This document shows, piece after piece, positions 47,477 to 57,955 of a stretch of DNA of 64,000 bases. The position numbers and the translations under genes are program-made. Source of the stretch: Sporothrix humicola. Lineage: Eukaryota > Ascomycota > Sordariomycetes > Ophiostomatales > Ophiostomataceae. Every line of letters starts with the position of its first letter. Within the stretch, counting starts at the first letter, position 1. The stretch lies in the NCBI GenBank assembly GCA_021396245.1, contig WNYE01000028.1, positions 186,001-250,000 of the forward strand, written 5' to 3'. The notes below the pieces were generated by a model. That model did not search any database, was not told the origin of the DNA, and worked only from the letters and a program-made list of their open reading frames with translations.

Positions 47477-47897
47477 AAAGCTCAAGCTCTCTTGTACTAT
47501 TAATAAAATTAACAGAATTGGTTGCTTTTTGTTTGGCTTCTTTTCTGTACTTTTTTAAACGTGTAAGAAGGAGATAGGATAGTCGTATAATAATATCCAT
47601 CTCCAAGTACATCATCTGACAATAAAATGTTTCATGTATACCCTTAAGCACACAGCGTCACTTTCGTGAATGAAGTACACACACACACACCCTCCACTCA
47701 CTCACTCACACACACTGGACGAAAATATACTTCGCAGGCTTAGCAATGAGATAACAATTTCTAAAGAAAGGCTCGTTGGCCTAACAAGTATTTGTACATA
47801 AAAAATAACAGTCCACCAACCGTTGTAGTGACGTCCCTTTTATTTGATTACACCAATGACATGACAATAAAAATAAAAACAAAGACCAAAAAACCGC
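47477..47897. other. Convergent intergenic region
   Basis: 3' flanks of uS7m and thiolase. AATAAAATT at about 47502 is a likely poly(A) signal for uS7m. A CA-rich simple repeat lies at 47677-47716. Confidence 0.6.
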
Positions 47898-49240
47898 TTA
47901 CTCGGCAACCCAGACGGCAGCCATGCCCATGCCCGTGCCGACGCACATGCTGGTCACGCCGACCTTCTGGCCTGTCCGGCGCAGCTGGTACAGCAGAGTC
48001 GACACCTGGCGGGCACCCGTGCAGCCCAGAGGGTGGCCAAAGGCAATGGCGCCGCCCAGCGGGTTGATCTTCTCGGTCGGCAGACCCAGCTCGTTGGCGC
48101 ACCACAGGCACTGGCTGGCAAAGGCCTCGTTGATCTCGTACACGTCAACGTCGTCCTTGGAGATCTGGGCCAGCTCCAGGGCCTTGGGGATGGCCTTCCA
48201 GGGGCCGACGCCCATCAGCAGAGGAGGGACACCGACAATCGACGCGGCAACGTACTTGCCCAGGATGGGCTGGCCGAGCTTCTCGGCGACCGAGCGGCGC
48301 ATCAGCAGCACGGCGGCGGCGCCGTCCGAGATCTGCGAGGCGTTGCCGGCGTGGATGCTGCCGTCCTTGGCGAACGACGCGCGGATCTTGCCAAGCGACT
48401 CGGCAGTGACGCCGGGGCGGACGCCGTCGTCGCGGTCGACAGTGATGGTCTTGGTCTCGCCGCTGTTGGGGTCCTCAAACTGGACGGTCTGGGGAGCCAG
48501 CTCGTCCTTGAACAGGCCGGCCTCCTGGGCCTTGGCGGCCTTCTGGTACGACGCAGCGGCGAACGCGTCCTGCGAGGCACGGCTGATGTGGCGGTCCTTT
48601 GCCATCTGCTCCGACAGCTGGCCCATGCCCACCTTGCAGTTGGCCGACTCGGGGTGGCTCTCGAGCAGCTCCGAGAACTCGGACACGGCAGCGGGGCCGT
48701 ACTGTGTGCTCATGCTCTCGACACCGGCGCCAATGCCGATATCAATCATGCCCGTGCGGATGCGGTTGGCAATGTCCACGCACGCCTGCAGGCCCGACGA
48801 GCACTGGCGGTTGAGCGTGTGTGCCGCCGTCGACGTGGGGAAGCCGGCAACGAGCACGGCCGCGCGCATCTCCGTGGCACCGCCGCCAGGGGCCAGGACA
48901 GTGCCGACAGCAACGTCCTCGACCAGCGCGGGATCGATCTTGGAGCGCTCCAGCAGCGACTTGAGCGCGCCGGCCATCAGGTCCGAGGCCTGCGTGTCCT
49001 TGAAGCCGCCCTTGCCGCCCTTGGTGAAGGGCGTGCGCAGAGCAGCCGTGACGACAACATCGTCGGGGTGCTTCTCGAGAAGCTTGGCCTTGCCGCCGGC
49101 AGAGCCGGTCAGCTGGTTGGAGATGGAGGAGAGACGGTCGAGGGCTGGAGGGGGAAAATGAAAAAAGTGTTAGCAGGCTGTTACACGATCTGCTCAATTG
49201 CAGGGGCAAATCGTCGACGTCAGAAAAACTTACCACCCAT
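47898..49240 (-). CDS. Peroxisomal 3-ketoacyl-CoA thiolase
   Basis: Exon 1 is only 7 bp (49240-49234, ATGGGTG); exon 2 is 49144-47898; the 89-bp phase 1 intron has GTAAGT and CTCCAG ends. The product has 417 residues, the normal length. The N-terminus MGALDRLSSISNQL holds a perfect PTS2 (R6-L7-x5-Q13-L14), so import is through Pex7. Catalytic residues are visible: nucleophile Cys117 (NRQCSSG), His373 (GHPLGCTG) and Cys403 (MCVGTG). It cleaves 3-ketoacyl-CoA in the last step of peroxisomal beta-oxidation. A CCTCGG motif, the core bound by FarA/FarB fatty-acid regulators in Aspergillus, lies 280 bp upstream. If the intron is kept, translation stops after six codons, so the tiny exon is essential for a PTS2-bearing protein. 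Confidence 0.96.
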
Positions 49241-49521
49241 TGTGAATGTAAGGTTTGTGATAAAGAAAAGATGCGAAAGGGTATCAAGATGCAAAAAATG
49301 TGGTGATGGTTGAGAGAAGATAGGATGTAGGAGTGAGAAAGAAGACGAGAAGAAAGAAGAGAAGAGGGTAAGAAGAGGTCAAAAAAGGAACCAAAGAAAA
49401 GAAATGGCGAACTGTTTTGTAATCCCCCTGGATCAAGCAAAGAACTTGTGAACGGATCGAGTAAGACAGCGCGAGAATTCTCCAAAGCTTTCCCCATAAT
49501 AAAGCGAGGATGGGCGGCGAG

Positions 49522-49527
49522 CCGAGG
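49522..49527 (-). promoter_or_regulatory. CCTCGG (FarA/FarB-type) motif upstream of thiolase
   Basis: CCGAGG on plus, CCTCGG on the gene strand, 282 bp before the start codon. In Aspergillus this core is bound by FarA/FarB for induction of beta-oxidation genes by fatty acids. A single hexamer can occur by chance, but the target gene fits. Confidence 0.5.
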
Positions 49528-50608
49528 CACGCTCGCCCCCCATCGTTCTTTCCCCCGAGAGGAAGCACCTGCGTCACCAGTTGGTCCTGCCAGGAAAGAA
49601 ACTCCTCTGTGCCTTCCCCAATCAGTCTCCAAGTCCGGGGATCCGCCCCCAGGCGCGGACTCTTCCCCCAATTCAAAACGCCGCGCTAGCGCCTGCCGCT
49701 AGAAACCACCTGAACATGCTCAACATGCTTCTGCACGCTTTTTGGGGCACTTTCACATGTTTTCGTCTCGTTTCTGTGTTCCCTCGCGCCTGCCATATCC
49801 TACAGGTATGCACTTAACCGACTTTCTCTGTCTCACCTCTGCTTTCGGACACCTTCCGTAACAAATGCGCCTTTCAACGACGTGGAATGCTGCAGACAGC
49901 CAAAACCACTGAACATACTGGTTGTCTGAAACACTACTGTCTCGCTGCAAAGGCGTGTCAACTGTCTACCAGAAGAGCCTTTGCGTCGACCATGATTCCA
50001 CAGACTTTCCAGCGTCCTTTTGCTGTAATCGACAGTCTTTTCAATGTCCCATTGATCTCACGGCCATCTCACCCCTTGTCCTGAATTTAGGCCATTTTAG
50101 TGAAGGGCGCATGTGATCACTGACGTTTTTGCCCCGTGGCGATTTCTCCAGCTATACGAAATATGCATATATGCGAGCCTGTTCTCCATTGACTCCACGT
50201 TGTTACTGTCTGTGTATGGCTGGCCTATGCCGGACTAGCGAATCTCGGCCATCCATCTCCATAGCGCCACTGCGAGTAGATTTCGCCCGAGGCCCATTGG
50301 CCACATCTGGAGAACCATGCCAGCCATGTTGAAACCACGAGCTATCCCATGGGACGCCGAGCGGAACAGGGCCGGACGACAAATTAAGGTATTGTGGGAG
50401 GTTGTCCTTTGAGAGAAGATATTCTTTATATTAAAAAGGGGCTTGTTCAAAATAAATAGCCCAAAAATAGTGAAGAGTGTCCTTATCCTGTATTTAACCT
50501 TATATGTGTCGTGATGTTGTTGTAAAGTATTCCAAAATAAATTCAGAAAAATCAACATCTTACATTTTTTTTTTTAAAAAAAAGAAAAAAAAGAGAGAGG
50601 AGAGAAGG

Positions 50609-50633
50609 TAAAATAACCTGCGGTTATTTTATT
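50609..50633 (-). terminator. Poly(A) signal inside a 10-bp hairpin behind the P450 gene
   Basis: TAAAATAACC and GGTTATTTTA pair perfectly around a TGC loop (50609-50631). On the gene strand AATAAA (50633-50628) overlaps the first arm, 15 bases after the stop codon. Confidence 0.5.
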
Positions 50634-50648
50634 ATCGAGCAAATGTAG

Positions 50649-52432
50649 CTACTGGAGAGGCTCGAATCGAAGATACAACTCTTCACTTCCTGGCTCGATG
50701 GAACTGTATGGCAAGCGGACGGGATTAGCGGAGGCATGTTGAAATGGGGATTGCAATGTCTCTTACCTGGGATCCTCAGGTTCCATTGTACTGTCATCGA
50801 CAACATGCGTCTTGAAGTGACTGTAGATCATGGCGATAATGCTTTTGATTTCTGGAATTGTTAGCGAACACAGACCGTACAACATGCATATAGCTACCGA
50901 CTCACCTTGCATGGCAAAATGTGATCCAATGCACATCCGTCCACCGGACCCAAAGGCCCAGAACTGCCGGTTCCGCTCATTCCTAGCCTTTTCATCCGCG
51001 CCGATCCACCGCCTGTAGTCCCAAGTCTCTGGGTCGGGAAAGACGGACTCGTTACGGTGTAGCGTGTAAGCCAGAGCTGCAATCCGAACACCGCCTGGTA
51101 GTTTGTATGGGCCGACCTGGGCACCGTTTGCTGGCGTTTGACGAGGCAACGGACCCTCGAAAGGAGCGTACAGCCGCAGTGTTTCCATGATAACGGCGTG
51201 CAAGACCGGCAGTCCGTCCAGTGTCCTGGCATCTGGAAAGAATGGCGTTTCGTCATCTTCTTCCGCCTTGAGCCCTAGCAGCTCTTTCCGCAGAGCATCC
51301 TGTACGTCTTGATGAAGGGACAGCTGCCATGTCAGATAGACAAGAGAATTGGCTGTTGTCTCCTGACCGGCAATAATGTGGTCGTACAGTTCTGACTGTG
51401 CAGATAGCTTCGGTTTTTGGAGGACTGTGTTGGACAGGATGGAGCTTGAGCCATGGGCGGTTTGTTCGCGCTCAATGGCTTTAACGATGGACTGCATCAC
51501 AGTAGGCTCATCTTCGGGCTTGCTGCTTGATGACGAGTCCCCCAATCGTGCGGCCGTCTCTTCATACAATGTCTGGTTCCAAGCGGCCAGTTCATCCGTG
51601 GCTGATGTTACTGTCCGCAGAAATGGCACAACGCTGAATCTGGCGACAAAATGTGTCAGGTCCGGTAGCTCTTGGAAAAAGAAGAAAGCACTGAAGCGCT
51701 CCATATATTTCTGGATCCAGTGGCCGCGAACATCAACATTGCGCAAGAAATCGGTGCCGCCTGTCAAGCCGTAGATGTGCGATGTGATAAAGTCCATGCT
51801 CGTCGCCTGGCACAGAGAGAACATTTCGATGCCCTTGGATTCTGGGTCGGCTCCGTTTGAGTCTGTCAAGATGGGCAGCAGCCGGCCGAGCAGGATAGAG
51901 CGGGCCTGACCGGCAACGGCTGGCGATTTCTGAAGAAACGACTTGGAATAAACATTGGCAATCATGCGTTTCCGCATGGCATGCTCCTTGACCGGGATGA
52001 CCGAGAACATGCACGAGACGCTGCAAGATTAGGCCAGAACGTCATATCCAATAACATGAAGGGAGATGGCACCCACCCATAATTGTCAAAGATGCTGTAC
52101 CACTTTGTACGGTCAAAGGGCCCTGTGTAAACTGTCTTGACATTCTCAATGCCGTCGATGCTCACGTCATTGGGTCCCAGCCGGACAATTGGTCCCAGCT
52201 TCTTGTGGGCTTCGGCAAGCACTTCTGTCTCGACATCTTTGTACCGGACATGGAGAATCCACAATGACGAGAAGGGTGCAGACCAATGTGCATTGGGAAT
52301 GCGGCTCAACGGACTGCCGGCAATGGGGTAGACGACGAATCGGGAGACCAGAATGGCAACTACCACAGGCAATATCCACGGCAGAAGATCCGCCCAGGAC
52401 TTTGAAAAGAAGGGTGTCGACAAGGTATCCAT
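50649..52432 (-). CDS. Cytochrome P450 monooxygenase
   Basis: Four exons: 52432-52077, 52020-50906, 50851-50767 and 50703-50649; introns 52076-52021 (GTGGGT), 50905-50852 (54 bp) and 50766-50704. The product is 536 residues. The N-terminus carries a membrane anchor (LPWILPVVVAILVSRFVVYP) as in microsomal fungal P450s. Seen motifs: I-helix AGQETT at 336-341, ExxR (ETLR) at 398-401 and the heme loop FGSGGRMCIG with Cys482. The last exon restores a normal P450 end (ELYLRFEPL); without it the frame stops at PEDPR. The second intron is a multiple of three without stop, so it is easily missed. The family and substrate cannot be assigned from sequence alone. It is head to head with the F-box gene; no pathway cluster surrounds it. 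Confidence 0.93.
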
Positions 52433-53396
52433 GGTTGTGGTCGAGGACGTCGAAAAGCCAAAGAAATTGAGGCGAGCTGTGGCCAGGTCGAAAAGGGCCT
52501 AGTCGATGCAACCTAGGATGAGGCTTTCTGCAATGGCACCAAAATGGTCCATTGGGAAGCGTAACGAGGCGAGTTCCTTGCAAGGCTGTGATGATGAGTC
52601 GAAGGATGGATGGATTTGCGTTTAGGGTTGGAAATCAGTCACATTTTTATGGGTTCTGGATTTTCTTTTTCTTGTCCAAGGTCCTTCTTTCCTTCGTGAC
52701 ACACATGGTAAGCACTATTCCAGACGTTCTCCCGACTCGCACAACATCTCCAGCTTGGGAAGGAGCACTCGACGTTCTGGAGCTTCCAAGACACACAACT
52801 GGATTTTCTAGCTTTTGTGCCCAGTCCCAGTGGTGCCGACTGTGCTACAGTGGATCACTTACACTGTTCAACCCCCAGGCTGCTGCCCCACTCCTTCCCG
52901 CAGCTAGCCTTGCTGACTCGAAAGTGAAGAGTCACCTCTGAAAGGATTCGTCACAGTCCACTAAAAAGCCCCTGCAAATCGCACCTTCCCCGCCAGGCTT
53001 CCACCCCCACCAAACTGTTCTTGCCTCTCGAGGCTTTCCAGCTCTGTCGCACTTACCGCAAATGCTCTTACTCGAGGCACGCTCCAAGATACCCAAAGGG
53101 GCCAGGAAGGGGCAAAGGGCTTAATAGCACTCGGGTTCGCACCTTCTAACTTTGGATCGAAGCTTTCTTTCCTAACCAAACTATCAACAAGCACCGAAGC
53201 TCCCAAAACACCATTCGCCATTAGCTTTCAGGCATTACTGCAAAACTAGCCAACCATGGCTTACCTTCGATAGTTTTGCAGCTTTTGCTTTCTGCATATT
53301 TTTCTTGTTTTTTTTTCTCATTATTTTGTTTCTCGCATCTTATCTGCGAGTCTCGGTACGTGACGTTGTACACGAGACCATCCTTTCTTTCCACCA
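52433..53396. promoter_or_regulatory. Divergent promoter region of the P450 and F-box genes
   Basis: These 964 bp separate two start codons on opposite strands. T/C-rich sequence leads into the F-box start (53290-53396). I see no convincing single motif. Confidence 0.5.
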
Positions 53397-56078
53397 ATGG
53401 CCAGTCAACAAGCCGCTCTCGACCGGCTGCCGGCCGAGATTCTGTTTCTCATTCTCGGCAACGTCGACACGGCCACGGACCATGCCAGCCTCAGCAGGAC
53501 ATGCCGATCGCTGCACAGCTTCATGAAGACGGAGGGCTGGCGTTGCTTTACCCGCCGGTGCTTCCCGGGCGTCTTCTCTGGCGACTTGCGAGATCAAGGC
53601 CAGAGCAATGGCAGCAATGGCAATGAAAGCGGCAGCGGAAGCCAGATCGACGCTCTGATCAACAATGCCGACTCCGACTCTGGCGAGCCTGGATGGGCTG
53701 CTTTGGCCGAGACCCTGACATGGCAAAGCCGGGCCTGGGACCGCCAGGCCCTGGCTTTCCGGGCTCTGGCTCCCAAGCAGGACCACATTCCTCGTCACAA
53801 GAGGCCTCGGCCTTACATGCCGTCTCTGGCCGTGCACTTCCAGGCGGACCTGGCTGAGAGCGGCAAGCGAATGGGGCTAGGTATTGACGGCGAGGAGCTG
53901 CTCATCATTGGCGCCGGCGAGGATATCGTTGCTCGATATCGGAAACGTGGACGGCAGGCTAAGGCTGAGGAGGAAGGAGGAGGGCCACAAACGCTCGTCT
54001 TTGACGGCCAGGCGGCTGGCTTCCGTCCTGGATTTGACGACGTTCGATCTGTGACCGTGGTTGAGAATGCCATGGGCACACCGCGCCGACGAGGCATCTT
54101 GGCGGGTCGAGACAATGGCGTTGTTGCCCTCTTGTCTGGCGAACCAGATGGAGCCTTTGGCACAACAATGGCCAACTTTGTCCCGGAAGAAGGCTCCGAC
54201 GTGGACCAGACCCGCATCTACAGCATCGACCTGTCGACGAACCCTCGCAATGCCTCTTCTTTTGGTGGCGGCCTCGACAGTGGTCTTGCGGCTGTGACAA
54301 CACCTTCCAGTGTTCTGTTCTACCCGATGCCCAAGACAGAGAACCCTGCTGGAGCTATCGGTTCCGGCGGCGGCGGCAACGCGATCAATGAGCCAATGGT
54401 CATCCACCCTGTTGCCGACTTTGACCTGGGCAACGTTGGTCTGTACAATAGCAGTGTCCGTCGGCCGTTCAATGCTCGCTGGATGGAGGCTTCTGGGACA
54501 GTGGCTCTTGCCATGGGCGCAGGCCCAAAGCCGCTGCGGTACCTCACTGCAACTCCTGCTGGCGTCACGGAACTTACCGCTGCGTACAATATGCCCGATC
54601 TCATGGAGCACTACTCTCTCACGGAAAAGACGCTCGTTCTCCCATCGTCGCTTACGCCTGTTCCGATGACATCCATAACTGGTGGCAACGGATATCTGAC
54701 CCTCACTGGCTGGCGTGACGGAACATGCCGCCTGCAAGACTTGAGATCAGCAAGCCCCTACGACCTGATCTACGAAGACAACGTCCTTGGCTCTCAGGAT
54801 TCGGCACAAGCAATCTTGATCTGGGGCACCGAGCGCTTCATCACGGGAAACCAGGGTTCAGCGGGACTCAAGGTCTTTGACTTGCGCTGGCCACGTCGAT
54901 ACTTCCACACAGATGCTCTGCCGTGTTCCGGACGTATGCCGTGGCCTGCACCTCCAATGCCCATGGGCGCACCGGGCTCGATGGATATGGCTGGCCAGAC
55001 AATGGGCAACACTCCGAACGCTGGCCGCGATCCACTGTCACAGCCTCACTTCATCCCACTAGAGCTCCGAACCCCTCAAAACTGGCCACCGAGAGCATCC
55101 GGGATGCCTCTGCAACTGCCACAGACAATCTGCTGCGACATGGCTCGGTCGATACGCTGCCGCTGGCACACGGCCTCTCGCGATCTGTTTTACCGCTCGA
55201 GCTCGGCGTTGTTCTTGCAACGCTCTCTTGAAAGCAAGAGCCTCAACGCCACGGGCGTCTTTGCTCTTGCAAGTGCTGCCTCGACGGACCTGGCACCCTC
55301 CAACTTTTACGCCAGTCTCAACAACTGCGTCGTCGAAGCGTACCTTCACGAACAGGTTGTTGCCTACGAGTCGCCTCGCTTCCATCCTCCTGGCAGTACC
55401 ATTTCTCACCGCGTGCGTTCCGCCATTTGGGCAGAAGGCGGCGAAGCGCCATACTTTGGTTACCCGCCAATCATGTCGAACACGGTAACGGGCCAAGTGA
55501 CAAACACCAACAATGGCAACATCAGCAGTAATGGCGTTGCAGATATCACAAACGGCCTCAACGGTCTCAACGTCATTAGCACTAATGCCAATGGCGCCGG
55601 CAGCGGTCAAGCGGGCAAAAACAAAGTCAAGGGCAAAGAAAAGGGAGGCAACGTTGGTAGCTACAAGGGCGTCTACCACTCCTTTGACGTGGATGTGGCT
55701 CTCATGGAAACGGGCGACAGCATGGCGCGCCCTAACATTGAGGGACAGCCCATGTGGCTGCCGCGCATCCGCAACCGCAAGCACAGCTTTGACACTGTGC
55801 CGAAAGAAGTGTTTGAAGGGTTCACCAAAGAGGGCATGCGTGGGTACAGCAAGCGCCACGAGTCCCTTGATGGAGGTGTCCACAAAAAGCAGGTTCTCCG
55901 GCTCGATAGCTACTATCGAGAGAGGCATTTTGGCGGCAACTCTGCTGCCGAAGATCAGAACGGCAATGCTGGGGGGGCCGGCGGCAACAGAAGCATAAGC
56001 AAGGACGATATTTCATTCCGTGATCGGTGCCTCCATCGACTCGACTTTGGCTTCCAAGACGATGCAGATTTCAAATAG
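53397..56078 (+). CDS. F-box protein with WD-like central region
   Basis: A single uninterrupted frame of 893 residues, starting in a good context (CCACCAATGG). The F-box is at about residues 7-55: LDRLPAEILFLILGNVDTAT followed by LSRTCRSLHSF and a Trp. It should bind Skp1 in an SCF ubiquitin ligase. The central region (about 160-510) has propeller-like strands such as LTLTGWRDGTCRLQDLR and GLKVFDLRWPRRYF, suggesting a degenerate WD40 substrate-binding domain, but repeats are too weak to count. A Gly/Asn-rich linker with Lys/Gly (about 698-760) precedes a conserved-looking C-terminus. Its substrate is unknown. Confidence 0.88.
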   Translation: MASQQAALDRLPAEILFLILGNVDTATDHASLSRTCRSLHSFMKTEGWRCFTRRCFPGVFSGDLRDQGQSNGSNGNESGSGSQIDALINNADSDSGEPGWAALAETLTWQSRAWDRQALAFRALAPKQDHIPRHKRPRPYMPSLAVHFQADLAESGKRMGLGIDGEELLIIGAGEDIVARYRKRGRQAKAEEEGGGPQTLVFDGQAAGFRPGFDDVRSVTVVENAMGTPRRRGILAGRDNGVVALLSGEPDGAFGTTMANFVPEEGSDVDQTRIYSIDLSTNPRNASSFGGGLDSGLAAVTTPSSVLFYPMPKTENPAGAIGSGGGGNAINEPMVIHPVADFDLGNVGLYNSSVRRPFNARWMEASGTVALAMGAGPKPLRYLTATPAGVTELTAAYNMPDLMEHYSLTEKTLVLPSSLTPVPMTSITGGNGYLTLTGWRDGTCRLQDLRSASPYDLIYEDNVLGSQDSAQAILIWGTERFITGNQGSAGLKVFDLRWPRRYFHTDALPCSGRMPWPAPPMPMGAPGSMDMAGQTMGNTPNAGRDPLSQPHFIPLELRTPQNWPPRASGMPLQLPQTICCDMARSIRCRWHTASRDLFYRSSSALFLQRSLESKSLNATGVFALASAASTDLAPSNFYASLNNCVVEAYLHEQVVAYESPRFHPPGSTISHRVRSAIWAEGGEAPYFGYPPIMSNTVTGQVTNTNNGNISSNGVADITNGLNGLNVISTNANGAGSGQAGKNKVKGKEKGGNVGSYKGVYHSFDVDVALMETGDSMARPNIEGQPMWLPRIRNRKHSFDTVPKEVFEGFTKEGMRGYSKRHESLDGGVHKKQVLRLDSYYRERHFGGNSAAEDQNGNAGGAGGNRSISKDDISFRDRCLHRLDFGFQDDADFK

Positions 56079-56337
56079 ATCACAGTATTGGTGGGACATG
56101 TCTGACGTATAGAGAGGGAGTGCGAGTTGATCGGAGTAATTTATACGAGGATTTGCTTTTGAATTAATAGACGATATAAACGAGTAACAGATGCTCAGCA
56201 CAAAGGCCGGTGAGAGATTGCTGATGTGCAAATAAATAGGAACCGCAGGCACAATCAGAGTATATGTACAACGAAAATGGTCAGACATGATATCATAAAT
56301 CCACCCTCCCTGGCTACCTTTTACTTCACTTTTGAGA

Positions 56338-57955
56338 TTAGAATCCGTCAATTACAGTGCCGACACCCTTTTCGCGGGCAAACTCAATTAGCCGGAGGCC
56401 GACACTGAGGTCCATGAGACCCAGACCCACGCTCTTGTAGATGACGTTGCCCCGCTGCAGCCAGCGTGCCGACTGGTCCTCCTTCTTCTTGCGCCGGTCG
56501 ACTGAGGCCTGGCTCGAACTGCGGCGATGGTGGCGTGGTGTCAGGCTGCTGAGAAGACCGCCACCGCTGCCCTTGCGCGAGGGTGACGATGTCCGACTGT
56601 GACTGTGGCTGCGGTTGCTGCTGCCGCCTATTGTGGAGGATTGGGCGCCGATCGAGTCGTTGCTCGTCGCGGGTGTTGTCGTGATGGTCGGCGTGCCTGG
56701 ACCCGGGCTGTCCTGCTGGTAGCTGTTGCCGTACACCGAAGCCATGGCTGGGCCGGTGTTGAGGCTGAGCTTCTCAAACTCGCTCGACGTATTCGTGCCC
56801 GAACTGAACGTGCTCGCATTCGACAGGCTGCTAATGTCGTCGGCCGAGTCGTCCTCCTGGAGCGTGATGCGCGACAGCATGACCAGCTCGCCGAGCTCGA
56901 CGAGGTGCCGCGGGCCCAGCCCTGCATCGGCAATCTCGCCGGCCTCCTTGAGGGCGCCGTCGAGCGTGTCCACGATGACGACGCCGCCCTCGACAGCGTG
57001 CTTGTGGTAGTGCACGTGCGTCTTGTCCGGCGTCTTGGTGGCCTGGCGCAGCAGCTCGGGCGGCAGCTCGCGCATCTCGTGCGTGTAGGAGCCAATGGCG
57101 ACAATCAGGCGGCCGCGGCGGCGGCCTTCGTGGTTGGTGAGGATGTGGTGGTCAAAGAGAGGCTCTGTCGACGGCGTGCAGCAGAAGATGACGTCGGAGC
57201 TGCGCAGATTTTCCGACAAGAGTCGGCCATAATCGTTGTAGCCCGTCGTCAGAATCGAAAACTTGGTGTCGCTAGCCCAGCCCTCACGCTCCTTAATCGA
57301 AGTAGCCATCTTGTAGAAGCGGGCGACAAACGCGCGCGACGAGTCGAAGCGGCGGCTGATAATGTTGACGTGGCGGATCGTGCTTCCTCTCAGCAGCAAA
57401 GCAAGGCGGACGTGCCAGTAGGCCTGCTCACCACAGCCAAAGACGGTAATGTTCTTGACGGTATCGCGGCGCATCAGCAGACACGCCGATGCCAGCGCTG
57501 TGCGGAAAGCCGTCAATGTGCTGGCATGGAGAATGCCGACAGGGTTGCCGAGTTCCGAGTAGAGCGTCAAGGCACCGGTCGGCCGGACGTCGGCCTTGGC
57601 CTCGGTGCCTACCGGTGGTGGTAGCTCGTGCTTCTTTGCCTTGGAAAGGGTGATAACTGGGGTTGTTAGCTCATGGAAGAATAATTATCACTTATTAAAG
57701 CCTTGGGGACGTACCCTTCATTCCGAGGCCGTCGGTGCTCATAGACGGCATAAACAGCGTTGTGCATCCTGTGACCGGCGACGTCACTGACGTCCGCGGC
57801 GGCTGCTGGATCTCGCCATCCTGGATGGCCTGCGTGCCGGTCGAGTACTCGTAGAGCGCCTGCTTAAGGACGCTGCGGAACGACTCGAGCTCGTCGACTG
57901 TCAAGACATTGAGGAGATCGTTAATCTCGTCGTCCTTGAGAATCGTCAAAGACAT
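56338..57955 (-). CDS. Ornithine cyclodeaminase/mu-crystallin family protein with Ser-rich insertion
   Basis: Two exons, 57955-57715 and 57656-56338 (58-bp phase 1 intron, GTACGT, GCTAAC branch), encode 519 residues against about 330-400 for most relatives. The Rossmann motif GCGEQA is at 154-159, followed by the NAD(P)-binding ISRRFDSSRAF region and the CCTPSTEPLF segment. The family reduces or deaminates ring-forming amino-acid or imine substrates with NAD(P). About 130 residues of Ser/Thr/Pro/Arg-rich low complexity (roughly 347-477) interrupt the domain just before its last strand-helix unit (NVIYKSVGLGLMDLSVGLRLIEFA), which remains intact. The insertion lies in frame inside one exon, so it is translated. 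The exact substrate is not predictable. Confidence 0.9.

Larger units (their letters stand above)
49241..50648. other. Intergenic region between thiolase and P450
   Basis: It holds the thiolase promoter on the left (C/T-rich leader on the minus strand at 49.25-49.45 kb) and the 3' flank of the P450 gene on the right. No gene is seen. Confidence 0.55.

Noticed and set aside
47923..49313. Plus-strand frames over 400 codons opposite the thiolase
   Set aside because: They are antisense shadows of GC-rich coding sequence; the minus strand carries all thiolase catalytic motifs.
50235..50558. 107-codon minus-strand frame downstream of the P450, in the same frame
   Set aside because: A TAA at 50576-50574 separates it from the P450 frame and it has no domain.
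50641..50700. TCGAATC-like word resembling a tRNA T-loop
   Set aside because: It lies inside the last P450 exon and has no matching acceptor, D or anticodon arms.
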